17,617 bases of DNA. Source: Actinomycetes bacterium (GTDB lineage Bacteria > Actinomycetota > Actinomycetes > Propionibacteriales > Propionibacteriaceae). The stretch lies in the NCBI GenBank assembly GCA_029778515.1, contig JAKOQD010000222.1, positions 1 to 17,617 of the forward strand, read 5' to 3'. Below are positions 1 through 9,080 of the stretch, one piece after another. Each line of letters opens with the position of its first letter. Position 1 is the stretch's first letter. Below the pieces are notes generated by a model, which saw only the letters and a list, made by a program, of their open reading frames with translations, was not told the DNA's origin and did not search any database. The position numbers were made by a program, and so were the translations under genes.

Positions 1-861
<861 letters not shown>

Positions 862-865
<4 letters not shown>

Positions 866-1632
866 TAGCTCCTGCGCTGGTCGACCGGCGGAACGGTCGT
901 GCCCTTGTATTCGATCGGGATCCCGCCGAGCGGGTAGTCCTTGCGCTGCGGGTGGCCTACCCAGTCGTCCGGCATCAGGATGCGGGTGAGGTGCGGGTGG
1001 CCGTCGAAGATGATGCCGAACATGTCCCAGGCTTCGCGCTCGTGCCAGTCGGCCGCTGGGTAGACCGCGACGATGCTGGGCACGTGCGCATCGGCCTCGG
1101 GACACGAGGTCTCCACGCGCAGCCGGCGATTGTGGGTCATCGACTGCAGGTGGTAGACGACGTGCAGTTCCTCACCGGCGGCCTGCGGGTAGTGCACGCC
1201 GGAGACGGAGGCGCAGAACTCGAAGCGCAGCTGCGCGTCGTCCCGCAGCGCCTGCATCACCTCGACGAGCTTTGCCCGCGGGATGTGGAAGGTGAGTTCG
1301 CCACGGTCGAGGACGACCTTGATGAACGGGTCGGCCACCAGGGCGGCCAGCCGGTCGTGAACACCGTCGAACCACGAGCCGTACGGCGGCGCGCTCGGAG
1401 CGGGCCACTCGACGGGCTTGACAATGCGGCCGTAGCCGGACGTGTCGCCGGTGCCCGAACCCCACATGCCCTTCTTCACCGCGATCGGCTTGGGCGCCTC
1501 GATGATCGCCGGGGTGAGCTCCGGGTCGGGCTGGGCGTCCTCGCGCTCCACGCCGGCCTTGGGCGAAGCCTCCGGATCCATCACCGGCTTGTCGATGCTC
1601 TTCTCCTCGCCGGGGAGCTTGGGATCACTCAT
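862..1632 (-). CDS. nuoC: NADH-quinone oxidoreductase subunit C
   Basis: This is the 30-kDa-type subunit of complex I, a peripheral-arm scaffold protein without cofactors. The 256-aa product has the diagnostic C-terminal block [12 protein letters not shown] followed by [13 protein letters not shown] and HPQRKDYP (about residues 200-234). The N-terminal 60 residues are an acidic, proline-rich extension, followed by the [10 protein letters not shown] segment, which I recall from actinobacterial NuoC proteins. The frame stays open upstream through nuoB, but the ATG at 1632-1630 is chosen because it overlaps the nuoB stop as ATGA and starts just before the recognisable protein. The stop overlaps nuoD in the same way. 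It is a separate protein here, not a NuoCD fusion. Confidence 0.97.
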
Positions 1633-2186
1633 CGCATGAGGCCCTTCATCTCGTGGGTGGCGGGGGCCGTGAGCGCTGCGGTCTCGGCCGCCTCGTAAGC
1701 GTCCAGCTCGTTCTGGCCGATCGGACGCTTGGCGACGATGTCCTTGCGCAGCTTCCACATGGCGTCGATCAGCATGTCCGGACGCGGCGGACAGCCGGGA
1801 ACGTACATGTCCACCGGAACCAGGTGGTCGCCGCCCTGGACGATCGCGTAGTTGTTGAACATCCCGCCCGAAGAGGCGCATACGCCCATCGCCAGGACCC
1901 ACTTGGGGTTCGGCATCTGGTCGTACACCTGCCGCAGCACCGGGGCCATCTTCTGGCTGACCCGGCCCGAGATGATCATCAGGTCGGCCTGGCGGGGTGA
2001 TGCCCGGAAGACCTCCTGGCCCCAGCGGCCGGCGTCGAAGCGCGGCGTGCCGTAGGCCATCATCTCGATGGCACAGCAGGCAAGGCCGAAGGTGGCCGGC
2101 CAGAAGGACGCCTGTCGCATCCACCCGAAAATGCCCTCCACCGTAGTCAGCACCACGCCCTGGGGGATCTTGTCTTCAATACCCAT
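1629..2186 (-). CDS. nuoB: NADH-quinone oxidoreductase subunit B
   Basis: This is the PSST-type subunit of complex I. It binds the terminal [4Fe-4S] cluster N2, which passes electrons to menaquinone at the interface with NuoD. The 185-aa protein shows the full cluster ligand set: the adjacent Cys37-Cys38 of [10 protein letters not shown], Cys103 of GVCASSGG and Cys132 of VPGCPPRP. The length is normal for the family. The C-terminal tail (about residues 160-185, [17 protein letters not shown]) is low in conservation, as is usual. An 18-bp gap separates it from nuoA, with a purine-rich GAGAAGG in that gap. Its TGA overlaps the nuoC start. Confidence 0.97.
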   Translation of the reverse strand: MGIEDKIPQGVVLTTVEGIFGWMRQASFWPATFGLACCAIEMMAYGTPRFDAGRWGQEVFRASPRQADLMIISGRVSQKMAPVLRQVYDQMPNPKWVLAMGVCASSGGMFNNYAIVQGGDHLVPVDMYVPGCPPRPDMLIDAMWKLRKDIVAKRPIGQNELDAYEAAETAALTAPATHEMKGLMR

Positions 2187-2204
2187 ATCGGCCCCTACGC
2201 CTTC

Positions 2205-2564
2205 TCAGTCCCATTCCAGGCCGCCACGACGCCAGACATAGGCGTACGCGACGAACACGGTCGCCATGAACAGCACCATCTCCAGCAGGGCGAACAGGCC
2301 CAGCTGCTTGAAGGTGACCGCCCACGGGTAAAGGAAGATAGTCTCGATATCGAACACGATGAACAGCATCGCGATGATGTAGTACTTGATCGGGAACCGA
2401 CCGCCGCCGGCCGGCTGCGGGGTGGGTTCGATGCCGCACTCGTACGAGGAGTACTTGACCTTGTTGTAGCGGCGCGGCCCGACGAAGGCGCTCAGCAGCA
2501 GGGAGATCGCAAGAAAGCCTGCGGCCAGCGCCATGATGCCCAGCAACGGGATATAGGGGCTCAT
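2205..2564 (-). CDS. nuoA: NADH-quinone oxidoreductase subunit A
   Basis: This is the small membrane subunit of complex I (ND3-type). The 119-aa product has three hydrophobic segments (about residues 5-27, 60-82 and 88-110). The conserved loop YECGIEPTP (about 41-49) contains the Cys of the flexible loop near the quinone site, and the family motif MLFIVFDIETIFLYPWAV follows. The frame is open further upstream into menJ, but the ATG at 2564 is chosen because the known family N-terminus starts there and AAGGGA lies about 11 bases before it. It is first in the nuo series and lies 43 bp after menJ, so it is probably co-transcribed with it. Confidence 0.95.
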   Translation of the reverse strand: MSPYIPLLGIMALAAGFLAISLLLSAFVGPRRYNKVKYSSYECGIEPTPQPAGGGRFPIKYYIIAMLFIVFDIETIFLYPWAVTFKQLGLFALLEMVLFMATVFVAYAYVWRRGGLEWD

Positions 2565-2607
2565 CAGGATCTTTGTCCCTTCTGCGGCGAGCACTGCGGT
2601 TTGGTTG

Positions 2608-3906
2608 TCATGCTGAGGGTGCCACCTTTGCGAGGCCTCGGATGACTTTGTCCATCCAATCACCATCTTTCGTGTCGTACAGGTGTGCAAGCAGTTTCAT
2701 GGTGAATCTCATCAAGGTCGGCCGCGGCAACCCGTAGCGGGTGCACAGGTGCATCACCTGCGGATGCTCGATCAGCGACACGAAGACCTGTCCCAGCCGG
2801 AAGTACCCGCCCCATTCGGCCTTCAACCTGGCCGGGTAGCCGCGCAGCGCAGTCTCTGCGCTCGGCGTACCGAAGCCGCGGAACCGGGCGTCCGCGATCG
2901 CGTCCGCGGCCATTTCGGCGGCTTCCATCGCGTAGGAGATGCCTTCACCGTTGAACGGGGAGATCATGCCGCCGGAGTCGCCGACCAGCAGCAGCCCGCG
3001 GGCGTAGGCGGGCTGACGGTTGAAGCTCATCGGCAGGGCGGCGCCGAGCGTCGGCCCGACCTGGTTCTCCGGGGTGAAGCCCCACTCCGCCGGTGTGTTC
3101 GCCAGCCATCGCGAGAACATCTCGCGGTAATTCATCTTCGCCGGCTCGGAGCTGGAACTGACCGTGCCGAGGCCGACGTTGACCGTCCCATCGCCCATGC
3201 CGAAGATCCAGCCGTAGCCGGGCAGCAGGCTGGATTCGCCTGGTTTGCCGTCCCAGAGTTCGAGCCACGACTCCATGTGGTCGTCGTTGGTGCGGGCCGG
3301 CGAGTTGAAGTACGCGCGGACGGCTACGCCCATCGGCCGGTCAGTCCGCTTGGCGAGCCCCATGCCGAGTGCGAGGCGGGCGGAGTTGCCGTCCGCTGCG
3401 ATCACGACGGGTGCGCGGAAGGTGCGGCCGTCCTTGCTCTGGACGCCGACGATGCGGTCGGTGCGCTCGTTGATGATCGGCGCGGTGACGTTGGTCTGCT
3501 CGTACAGCCGGGCGCCGCCGGCGACCGCGCGGTCGGCGAGGATCTTGTCGAAAGTGGCGCGGGCACGCACCAGGCCGTAGGGCGGGAACTCGGCGAGGTC
3601 GGGCCAGGGCAGCTCGAACGGCTCGGTGCGTCCCCCGTAGACCCGTAGGCCGCGGTTGTGCACCCAGCCGGCTTCCTCGCTGGTGTCGATGCCCAGCTTG
3701 ATCAGCTGCTTCACTGCGCGGGGAGTGAGGCCGTCGCCGCAGACCTTTTCGCGCGGGAACTTGCTCTTCTCCAGCAACACGACGTCGAGGCCGCGACCGG
3801 CGAGGTGCGCGGCTGCAGCGGAGCCACCTGGGCCGGCGCCGACCACGATCACGTCGGCTTCGACAGGTGAGCCGGTAGCCGGAATCGCCGGCTCTGGCTC
3901 GGACAT
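2608..3906 (-). CDS. menJ: Geranylgeranyl reductase family FAD protein, probable menaquinone reductase MenJ
   Basis: This flavoprotein probably saturates one isoprene unit of the menaquinone side chain at the membrane, as shown for mycobacterial MenJ of the same family. The 432-aa product begins its Rossmann fold at residue 18 with VIVVGAGPGG and the FAD-ribose acid Glu46 (VVLLEK). The family CGDGLTPRAV loop lies near 56, and the second FAD motif GDSGGMISPFNGEGISY near 309. There is no membrane segment, so it is likely peripheral. The ATG at 3906 has a perfect AGGAGG four bases upstream. It heads the nuo genes and is divergent from menF, which supports a quinone role. A related geranylgeranyl-lipid or chlorophyll-side-chain reductase is the alternative, less likely in this context. 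Confidence 0.88.
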   Translation of the reverse strand: MSEPEPAIPATGSPVEADVIVVGAGPGGSAAAAHLAGRGLDVVLLEKSKFPREKVCGDGLTPRAVKQLIKLGIDTSEEAGWVHNRGLRVYGGRTEPFELPWPDLAEFPPYGLVRARATFDKILADRAVAGGARLYEQTNVTAPIINERTDRIVGVQSKDGRTFRAPVVIAADGNSARLALGMGLAKRTDRPMGVAVRAYFNSPARTNDDHMESWLELWDGKPGESSLLPGYGWIFGMGDGTVNVGLGTVSSSSEPAKMNYREMFSRWLANTPAEWGFTPENQVGPTLGAALPMSFNRQPAYARGLLLVGDSGGMISPFNGEGISYAMEAAEMAADAIADARFRGFGTPSAETALRGYPARLKAEWGGYFRLGQVFVSLIEHPQVMHLCTRYGLPRPTLMRFTMKLLAHLYDTKDGDWMDKVIRGLAKVAPSA

Positions 3907-3942
3907 GGGTCCTCCTGCGTGGTGGCTGCTGGGACTCGGGCC

Positions 3943-3948
3943 AGTCTA
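3943..3948 (-). promoter_or_regulatory. Possible -10 element of the menJ-nuo promoter
   Basis: On the minus strand this reads TAGACT, a TANNNT -10 box, about 37 bases upstream of the menJ ATG and 28 upstream of its AGGAGG ribosome binding site. No good -35 box is seen at 16-18 bases. The 89- to 113-bp divergent spacer leaves little other room for a promoter of the menJ-nuo series. Confidence 0.4.
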
Positions 3949-3985
3949 GGGAAAATGCGCGTTCGGAGCCATTTGGCGCCCCGTC

Positions 3986-4019
3986 TGGTCAAGGGTTGCG
4001 CAACGGCTATCCTGCGTTG
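3986..4019 (+). promoter_or_regulatory. Putative menF promoter with palindrome in the spacer
   Basis: TGGTCA (3986-3991) and TATCCT (4008-4013) are separated by 16 bases and resemble -35 and -10 boxes. The proposed GTG start codon comes six bases after the -10, so the transcript would begin at or very near the codon. The spacer contains a perfect 10-bp palindrome, GTTGCGCAAC (3995-4004), which could be an operator. No Shine-Dalgarno sequence is seen before the GTG. Confidence 0.45.
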
Positions 4020-5324
4020 GTGATTCAGCACCCGCCGAGGACGCGTCTGCGTGCCAGCAGCCGGGCCATCGATGAGGTGGGCAACCTTCTTGCGTACCTG
4101 CGCACCGAGGGCGTGGCGTGGCTACGCCGCGGCGACGGAATGGTCGGCGTCGGCGAGGTCGCGCGCTTCTCCGGCACGTTCACCGAGGCGGAAGCCTGGT
4201 GGCAGGAGTTCTGCGCTCAGCTCGACGGCGGCGCGCTGCAACTGGAGTGCGGCCCGGTCGGCCCGGTGGCGTTCGCGTCCTTCGTGTTCGATCCGGCGAC
4301 GACCGCACAGCAGTCGGTGCTGGTCGTGCCCAGGGTGCTGATCGGACGCCGCAAGGGCTGCAGCTGGTTGACCGAGATCAGCGACGGGCTTGCACCGGAC
4401 GCCACCGCTGAGCCGGTCGAGCCCGACAATCCCCGGCCGGTTGAGCATGCCGAGACCGCCGCCGCCCACACCGCTTCACAGTCCGTCCGCAAGGTGGCAG
4501 AGAGCCTCGATCGCGAGCAGTGGCAGGACATCGTCGAGCAGGCGGTCGGGCGTATCGGCCAGGGCGAGATCGACAAGGTGGTGCTGGCCCGCGGAGTGAC
4601 CCTTGAGGCCGACGAGCCGTTGGACGGACGCACCCTGGTACGCGAGTTGGCCGACCGCTACCCGAGCTGCTGGACGTACTACGTTGACGGACTGGTCGGG
4701 GCTTCCCCGGAGATGCTGATCCGTCGCGAGGACGGTCTGGCCACTTCGCGGGTGCTGGCCGGGACGATTCGGCGGAACGGTGCGGAGGAGTTGGACCTCA
4801 AGCTCGCGCACGCCTTGGCCCGGTCGGGGAAGAACCTGATCGAGCACGAGTTGGCGGTCGAGTCGGTAGCTCGGGCACTGGCGCCGTTCTGCTCGGGAAT
4901 GAACGTGCCGGACGCGCCCTATGTGCTGGAACTGCCGAACGTGCTGCACCTGGCTTCCGATGTGACGGCGGTCGCACATCCCGACGTGAGTGCGCTACGG
5001 CTGGCCGGCGAGTTGCACCCGTCCGCAGCGGTCTGTGGCACCCCGACCGAGGTGGCGCGCAAAGTGATCGCCGAGTTGGAGCACCTGGATCGGGGACGAT
5101 ACTCCGGCCCGGTCGGCTGGCTGGACGCGAACGGTGACGGCGAGTTCGCGATCGCCTTGCGCTGCGGACTGCTGGACCCGTCCGACCCGCGCCGGATCAC
5201 GATCTACGCCGGCTGCGGCATCGTGTCCGAGTCCGACCCGGCCGAGGAGTACGCCGAAACCGAGGCCAAGCTGCTCCCGATGCTCGAAGCCCTGGGCGTG
5301 CCCACGCCGGTTCACCACGACTGA
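4020..5324 (+). CDS. menF: Isochorismate synthase
   Basis: This enzyme converts chorismate to isochorismate, the entry step to menaquinone, in the cytoplasm. The 434-aa product has the chorismate-binding fold in its C-terminal two thirds: IDKVVLARG (about 184-192, with the Lys expected as general base), VGASPEMLIRR (226-236), VLAGTIRR (245-252), HPSAAVCGTPTEVA (333-346), the GRYSGPVGW block (359-367) and YAGCGIVSESDP (396-407). The N-terminal 160 residues are variable, as is usual. In-frame TTG codons at 3996 and 4017 are alternative starts. The GTG at 4020 is preferred because a -10-like TATCCT lies six bases upstream. An isochorismate synthase for a siderophore or salicylate is possible, but the divergent menJ and the nearby menG favour menaquinone. 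The gene stands alone and ends in a convergent spacer. Confidence 0.92.
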   Translation: MIQHPPRTRLRASSRAIDEVGNLLAYLRTEGVAWLRRGDGMVGVGEVARFSGTFTEAEAWWQEFCAQLDGGALQLECGPVGPVAFASFVFDPATTAQQSVLVVPRVLIGRRKGCSWLTEISDGLAPDATAEPVEPDNPRPVEHAETAAAHTASQSVRKVAESLDREQWQDIVEQAVGRIGQGEIDKVVLARGVTLEADEPLDGRTLVRELADRYPSCWTYYVDGLVGASPEMLIRREDGLATSRVLAGTIRRNGAEELDLKLAHALARSGKNLIEHELAVESVARALAPFCSGMNVPDAPYVLELPNVLHLASDVTAVAHPDVSALRLAGELHPSAAVCGTPTEVARKVIAELEHLDRGRYSGPVGWLDANGDGEFAIALRCGLLDPSDPRRITIYAGCGIVSESDPAEEYAETEAKLLPMLEALGVPTPVHHD

Positions 5325-5332
5325 GGCCAATA

Positions 5333-5502
5333 GGCAACCCGGTTTTGGCCGGTTATGACTCCCCTACTGGCGCCGCCCGCGGACACAACCCACTTTCTAC
5401 CGGTTGTGGCAGGCAATTCAGGGCTGACAACCAGTCAAAAGTGGGTTGCACGAAACCCGGCAACCTTTCGGCGTCCCATAACCGGCTAAAGGTGGGTTTA
5501 CC
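5333..5502. repeat. Cluster of four ~26-bp imperfect-dyad repeats in mirror arrangement
   Basis: Four related units lie in the convergent spacer. Two are on the minus strand (5333-5359 and 5384-5409) and two on the plus strand (5425-5451 and 5475-5502). Aligned without gaps they share CA(C/T)AACC(G/A)G(C/T), then NNAAA, a variable pair and GGGTT. Each unit is itself a dyad with AACC and GGTT arms about 11 bases apart. The second is best, with perfect 7-bp arms CACAACC and GGTTGTG. Units 2 and 3 match as inverted copies at 18 of 21 positions, and units 1 and 4 at 19 of 25, so the whole is a nested inverted repeat. Centres are about 50, 42 and 51 bp apart. It could be a REP/BIME-like element, a structured 3' end or a protein-binding array. 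Confidence 0.75.
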
Positions 5503-5517
5503 TCGGCGCTTCGTGAC

Positions 5518-5546
5518 GCCGTCCGGTTCGTTCCTCACCGGACGGC
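5518..5546. terminator. Hairpin terminator candidate in the convergent spacer
   Basis: A perfect 9-bp GC-rich stem, GCCGTCCGG and CCGGACGGC, encloses an 11-base loop. It lies about 37 bases past the stop of the 84-aa minus-strand gene and about 190 bases past menF, between two converging genes. There is no clear U-tract on either strand, which is common for actinobacterial hairpins, so termination is inferred from position and stem strength. Confidence 0.6.
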
Positions 5547-5582
5547 TCCTCAGGGACCGTTTCGGTGTCGGAGACTCACGGG

Positions 5583-5837
5583 TCAAACCGAGCCATGCCG
5601 ATCTGTGCCGTAGATCCGGTCGAAGACCTCCCGGACGTACTCGCGCTCGGCCGTCTTGAAGTGCTGCTCGTGGATCTCATCCAAGCGGGCGACCTCCGCA
5701 GGCGATTCCGCGTCGCCGGCGCCCCAGGTGAGCAATCCCCGCTCGTCCGTTCTCACGTCACTGACTGCGAAGCCCTCCGCCTCGAGCGCCCTGCGGTAGG
5801 CCTCGAATGCGGCCAAGTACGCTGCGCGGCTCGTCAC
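5583..5837 (-). CDS. Small hypothetical protein (84 aa)
   Basis: I do not recognise this protein. It is 84 aa, charged and probably soluble, with two likely helices (about residues 3-22 and 44-75) around a central segment SDVRTDERGLLTWGAGDA. There is no signal peptide, membrane segment or cysteine. The GTG at 5837-5835 is the only sensible start. No ribosome binding site is visible, but TAGTCT ends seven bases before the GTG, which could give a leaderless transcript. It lies 48 bp after the SNF2 helicase gene on the same strand and may be its last cistron. Coding is supported by codon-position composition like its neighbours and by placement between a helicase stop and a terminator, but homologues are needed to confirm it. 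Confidence 0.6.
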   Translation of the reverse strand: MTSRAAYLAAFEAYRRALEAEGFAVSDVRTDERGLLTWGAGDAESPAEVARLDEIHEQHFKTAEREYVREVFDRIYGTDRHGSV

Positions 5838-5885
5838 GACGACGAGACTACCGACAACGATCGCGAAGGGTCCGAGCTGATTCGA

Positions 5886-8800
5886 TCAGGGCTCGAGCAG
5901 GCCGCGGATGTCTTCGGCGGACAGCGGGGCGGCGAGGTCGCCGGCCTCCCCCACCACCTTGGCGAACAGGTCGCGTTTGCGCTCCTGCAGAGCGACCACC
6001 TTCTCCTCGATCGTGTCAGCACTGACCAGGCGGTAGACCATCACCGGCTGGTCCTGGCCGATCCGGTGGGTCCGGTCGATCGCCTGCAACTCCGCGGCTG
6101 GGTTCCACCAGGGGTCCAGGATGAAGACGTAGTCGGCCTCGGTCAGCGTGAGGCCGAAACCCCCCGCCTTCAGGCTGATCAGGAACACCGGGTTCGTCCC
6201 TTCGCGGAACTCAGCGATCCGAGCCGGACGATCGCGCGTCCGGCCGTCCAGGTAGCTGGTACCGATCCCCTCCTCGGCCAGACGCTCGCGCACCATCCCC
6301 AGGTAGGTGGTGAACTGGCTGAAGACCAGCGCGCGATGGCCCTCGGCCGCCAGCTCGGTGACCAGCTCGATCAGCGTGTCGATCTTCGCGGACGCCGCCC
6401 CGTGCCCCGGCAGCACCAACGCCGGCGACAGCGCAAGCTGCCGCAACCGGGTAAGCGAAGCCAGAATCGTGATCCGATTCCGTTTCAGGTCGTCCACCAG
6501 CCCGAGCACCTGCTTGCGCTCGGCCGCCAACTGCTTGTCGTAGAGCCGCCGGTGCGCCGGCGAGAGTTCGACCGAGAGCACCTGCTCCTGCTTCGGCGGC
6601 AGCTCGGACGCCACCGTCTCCTTCGTCCGCCGCAACATCAGCGGACGCACCCGCCGGTGCAGCCGACCCAGCGCGGCCGGATCCGACCCGTTCTCGATCG
6701 GACGCCGATATCGCTCCGCGAACGCCACCGGATCGGCGAACAGCCCCGGCGCGACAATCGAGAGAAGCGACCAGAGGTCCATCAGGTTGTTCTCCAACGG
6801 CGTGCCGGTGATTGCGAACTTCGTCCGCGCCCGCAACTTGCGCACCGACTGGTAGCCGCGCGACTGCCGGTTCTTCACGAATTGGGCCTCGTCCAGCAGC
6901 GCCACGCTCCAGGGCAACCCGACGTATTCCTCCTCGTCCAGACGAAGGAGTGTGTATGAAGTCACCACCAGGTCGGCGCCGGCCACGATGTCGGCCAGCG
7001 GTTCCGTCCGCTTCTTCGAAGTCTGCGCCAACACCCGCACATCCAGGCCGGGCGCGAACTTCGCAGCCTCCGCCTCCCACGTGCCCAGCACGGACGTCGG
7101 CGCCACCACCAGCATCGGCCGATCGAGCTCGCCGCCCTCCTTCAGCGAGCTGGCCAGCGCGAGCGCCTGCATGGTCTTTCCCAGGCCCATGTCGTCGGCC
7201 AGGATGCCGCCCAGCCGGGCGTTGCCGAGGAATCGCAGCCAGCGGAAGCCGAGTTCCTGGTAGGGACGCAGCGTCGCGTGCAACCCGTCCGGCACCGGCA
7301 CTTCGGGCAGCGACTCGACATCCAGCAGCGCTGACACCGCCCGCGTCCAGGCCGCCGACTGTTCAGCCACCACCCCGAGGCTGACCAGCTCCTCCCACAG
7401 CCCGGCGTGCTCGGCGCGCAGCCGCAGCCCCTCGCCCTCGCGCGGCTGCAGTTCCCGGGCCTCCTCGATCAGCGCGCGAAGTTGGGCCAGTTCGGGCCGA
7501 TCCAAGCTGAACCACACCCCCGACGGCAGGATCAGGTGGGTCTGTCCGGTGGCCAGCGCTGCGAAGAGCTCGCGGAACTCGACCGCCTCGCCCTCGATGG
7601 TGACGCTGACCGAAAGGTTGAACCAGTCCGTCCCCTCGGCCGGATCACTCACCTCGAGGCTGACCTCGGGCGCCGCCGTGGCCAGCCGGTAGGCGACCGG
7701 ATCACCGCTGACCTCCACGATCACCCCGGCAGCGCGCAGCGTAGCCAGACCGGTAGTGGCGAACTCAGCGGTGGCCGGTCCACGCAGGGTCGCGGTCTCC
7801 GCCACCTGCCAGCGGTCGCCGGCGCCACGGGCCCGCGGCCAGGGGCCCGCAGGCAAAGCGTCCAGCAGGGCGGCTTCCGCGGCCAGATCGCGATACCCGG
7901 GCTGTACGCCGACCGGATAGAGATCCAGGTCGTTGGCGGTGTCCCCGACTCGATAGCGCACGCTCCAGCGCAGCTTGGTCACGTGCTCGGGCTCGAAAGC
8001 CACGCCCAACCGGAGCCGCGGCGCCTCGACCGACGGCAGCTCGACGCCGGGCTCCACCTCGACGGCGACCATCCGGCACAGCGCCGGATAGAAGTCGGCG
8101 GCGAACGCAGGGACATCGCTCGCCGGGATCCGTAGGTGCGGGTGCTGCAGCAACAGGGCGGTCTGACCCTGGCTGAGCGGCTCGGCGAACGGCACCAGCA
8201 GCAATTCACTGGCAGCGATCACCGCGAAGCCGTGCGGCGGCTCCCCCATCAGGTCGCCGTAGCGCAGGGGCCATTCGCGGTCGTCCGCGACCACCACAGT
8301 GTCCAGCGCCAGGCCATCGGCGTCCTGGCTCAGCCGGCTGGTTAGCCGCGCCGGTTCGGCCAACCGGACCGACGGCGTGCCGGACGCCGGGATTAGCTCG
8401 ACCCCCGCCGCCACTGCCTGACGCAGCCGCGACCACACCCCGGCGCTGACCTCGCCGAGTTCGAGCACGTCCGCGCGTCGGGAATACAGGTAGCGGTAGC
8501 TGCCGCGTTGGTCACGGGTGGACGCGATTCCGGCCAGTGCGGCTCGGTGCGCGGCCAGGTAGTCCCCGCTCCATGGCGATTCGACGCTGTCCCAGGTGAT
8601 GCCGCTGCGCACCCAACGTCCCGATCGTCCCCACATCATCGGACGCAGTTGGGTGCCACCGTTGGTATGGGTCACCTGGATCGCCAGCGGCAGTCCCTGG
8701 GCGGTCGAGCGGCCCTCAGCGACCAGGTCGGTGAGGGCACGCTGCCAGGCCGGCGTCACCGCGCGCAGGTTCACCGTCCGCATGTGCCAGAGCAGTGCGG

Positions 8801-9080
8801 CGGCGTGCTTGCAGTCGTGGCCGACCGGACAGGAGCAGGACGTCGTGATCACTCCGCTGTCTGCGTGATGCCGTACGACCGTCTGGTAGGCGCGATAGCT
8901 CGATCCGCTGACCTGGGCCTGCACCAGACTGCCGCCGGTGCCCGACCCGACCGCGATGTGTCCCACCCGTGACTGCCGTACATACTCCTGGCCACGGGCG
9001 AGGGTGAGTTCGCCGAACATCTCCACGAGCCGGCGCTCGCTCAACTCGTGCACCCATTCGGGATACTTGGGTGTCGTCAT
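5886..9080 (-). CDS. SWIM zinc-finger SNF2-family DEAD/DEAH-type helicase
   Basis: This 1064-aa protein is a bacterial SNF2-type double-stranded DNA translocase. It starts with a SWIM zinc finger (Cys82-x-Cys84, Cys90-x-His92, in SCSCPVGHDCKH), probably for nucleic-acid binding. A long, less conserved region (about 100-590) follows, then the two RecA-like lobes. Lobe 1 has DDMGLGKT (629-636), VVAPTSVLGTW (658-668), LLDEAQFVKN (728-737; DEAQ is usual in this bacterial branch) and TGTPLENN (758-765). Lobe 2 has ALVFSQF (917-923), the KAGGFGLTLTEAD motif V and QAIDRTHRIGQ (999-1009). All motor motifs are intact. The ATG at 9080 is chosen over a GTG at 9113 because it overlaps the upstream protease stop as ATGA. 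Such proteins (for example HelZ in mycobacteria) have poorly defined roles in DNA transactions. Confidence 0.93.
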   Translation of the reverse strand: MTTPKYPEWVHELSERRLVEMFGELTLARGQEYVRQSRVGHIAVGSGTGGSLVQAQVSGSSYRAYQTVVRHHADSGVITTSCSCPVGHDCKHAAALLWHMRTVNLRAVTPAWQRALTDLVAEGRSTAQGLPLAIQVTHTNGGTQLRPMMWGRSGRWVRSGITWDSVESPWSGDYLAAHRAALAGIASTRDQRGSYRYLYSRRADVLELGEVSAGVWSRLRQAVAAGVELIPASGTPSVRLAEPARLTSRLSQDADGLALDTVVVADDREWPLRYGDLMGEPPHGFAVIAASELLLVPFAEPLSQGQTALLLQHPHLRIPASDVPAFAADFYPALCRMVAVEVEPGVELPSVEAPRLRLGVAFEPEHVTKLRWSVRYRVGDTANDLDLYPVGVQPGYRDLAAEAALLDALPAGPWPRARGAGDRWQVAETATLRGPATAEFATTGLATLRAAGVIVEVSGDPVAYRLATAAPEVSLEVSDPAEGTDWFNLSVSVTIEGEAVEFRELFAALATGQTHLILPSGVWFSLDRPELAQLRALIEEARELQPREGEGLRLRAEHAGLWEELVSLGVVAEQSAAWTRAVSALLDVESLPEVPVPDGLHATLRPYQELGFRWLRFLGNARLGGILADDMGLGKTMQALALASSLKEGGELDRPMLVVAPTSVLGTWEAEAAKFAPGLDVRVLAQTSKKRTEPLADIVAGADLVVTSYTLLRLDEEEYVGLPWSVALLDEAQFVKNRQSRGYQSVRKLRARTKFAITGTPLENNLMDLWSLLSIVAPGLFADPVAFAERYRRPIENGSDPAALGRLHRRVRPLMLRRTKETVASELPPKQEQVLSVELSPAHRRLYDKQLAAERKQVLGLVDDLKRNRITILASLTRLRQLALSPALVLPGHGAASAKIDTLIELVTELAAEGHRALVFSQFTTYLGMVRERLAEEGIGTSYLDGRTRDRPARIAEFREGTNPVFLISLKAGGFGLTLTEADYVFILDPWWNPAAELQAIDRTHRIGQDQPVMVYRLVSADTIEEKVVALQERKRDLFAKVVGEAGDLAAPLSAEDIRGLLEP

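Noticed and set aside
2683..3648. A 321-codon open frame on the plus strand
   Set aside because: It is antisense to menJ, and its translation has no recognisable motif and shadow-like composition.
5345..5659. A 104-codon plus-strand open frame in the convergent spacer
   Set aside because: It is built from the repeat units and the terminator hairpin and runs into the antisense of the 84-aa gene; no ribosome binding site or recognisable protein.
6890..6930. DEAQ instead of DEAH in helicase motif II as an anomaly
   Set aside because: DEAQ is the usual form in bacterial SNF2 proteins of this type.
5565..6959. A 464-codon open frame on the plus strand
   Set aside because: It crosses the 84-aa gene and is antisense to the helicase C-terminal lobe with all motor motifs; its translation is Gln/Arg/His-rich without domains.
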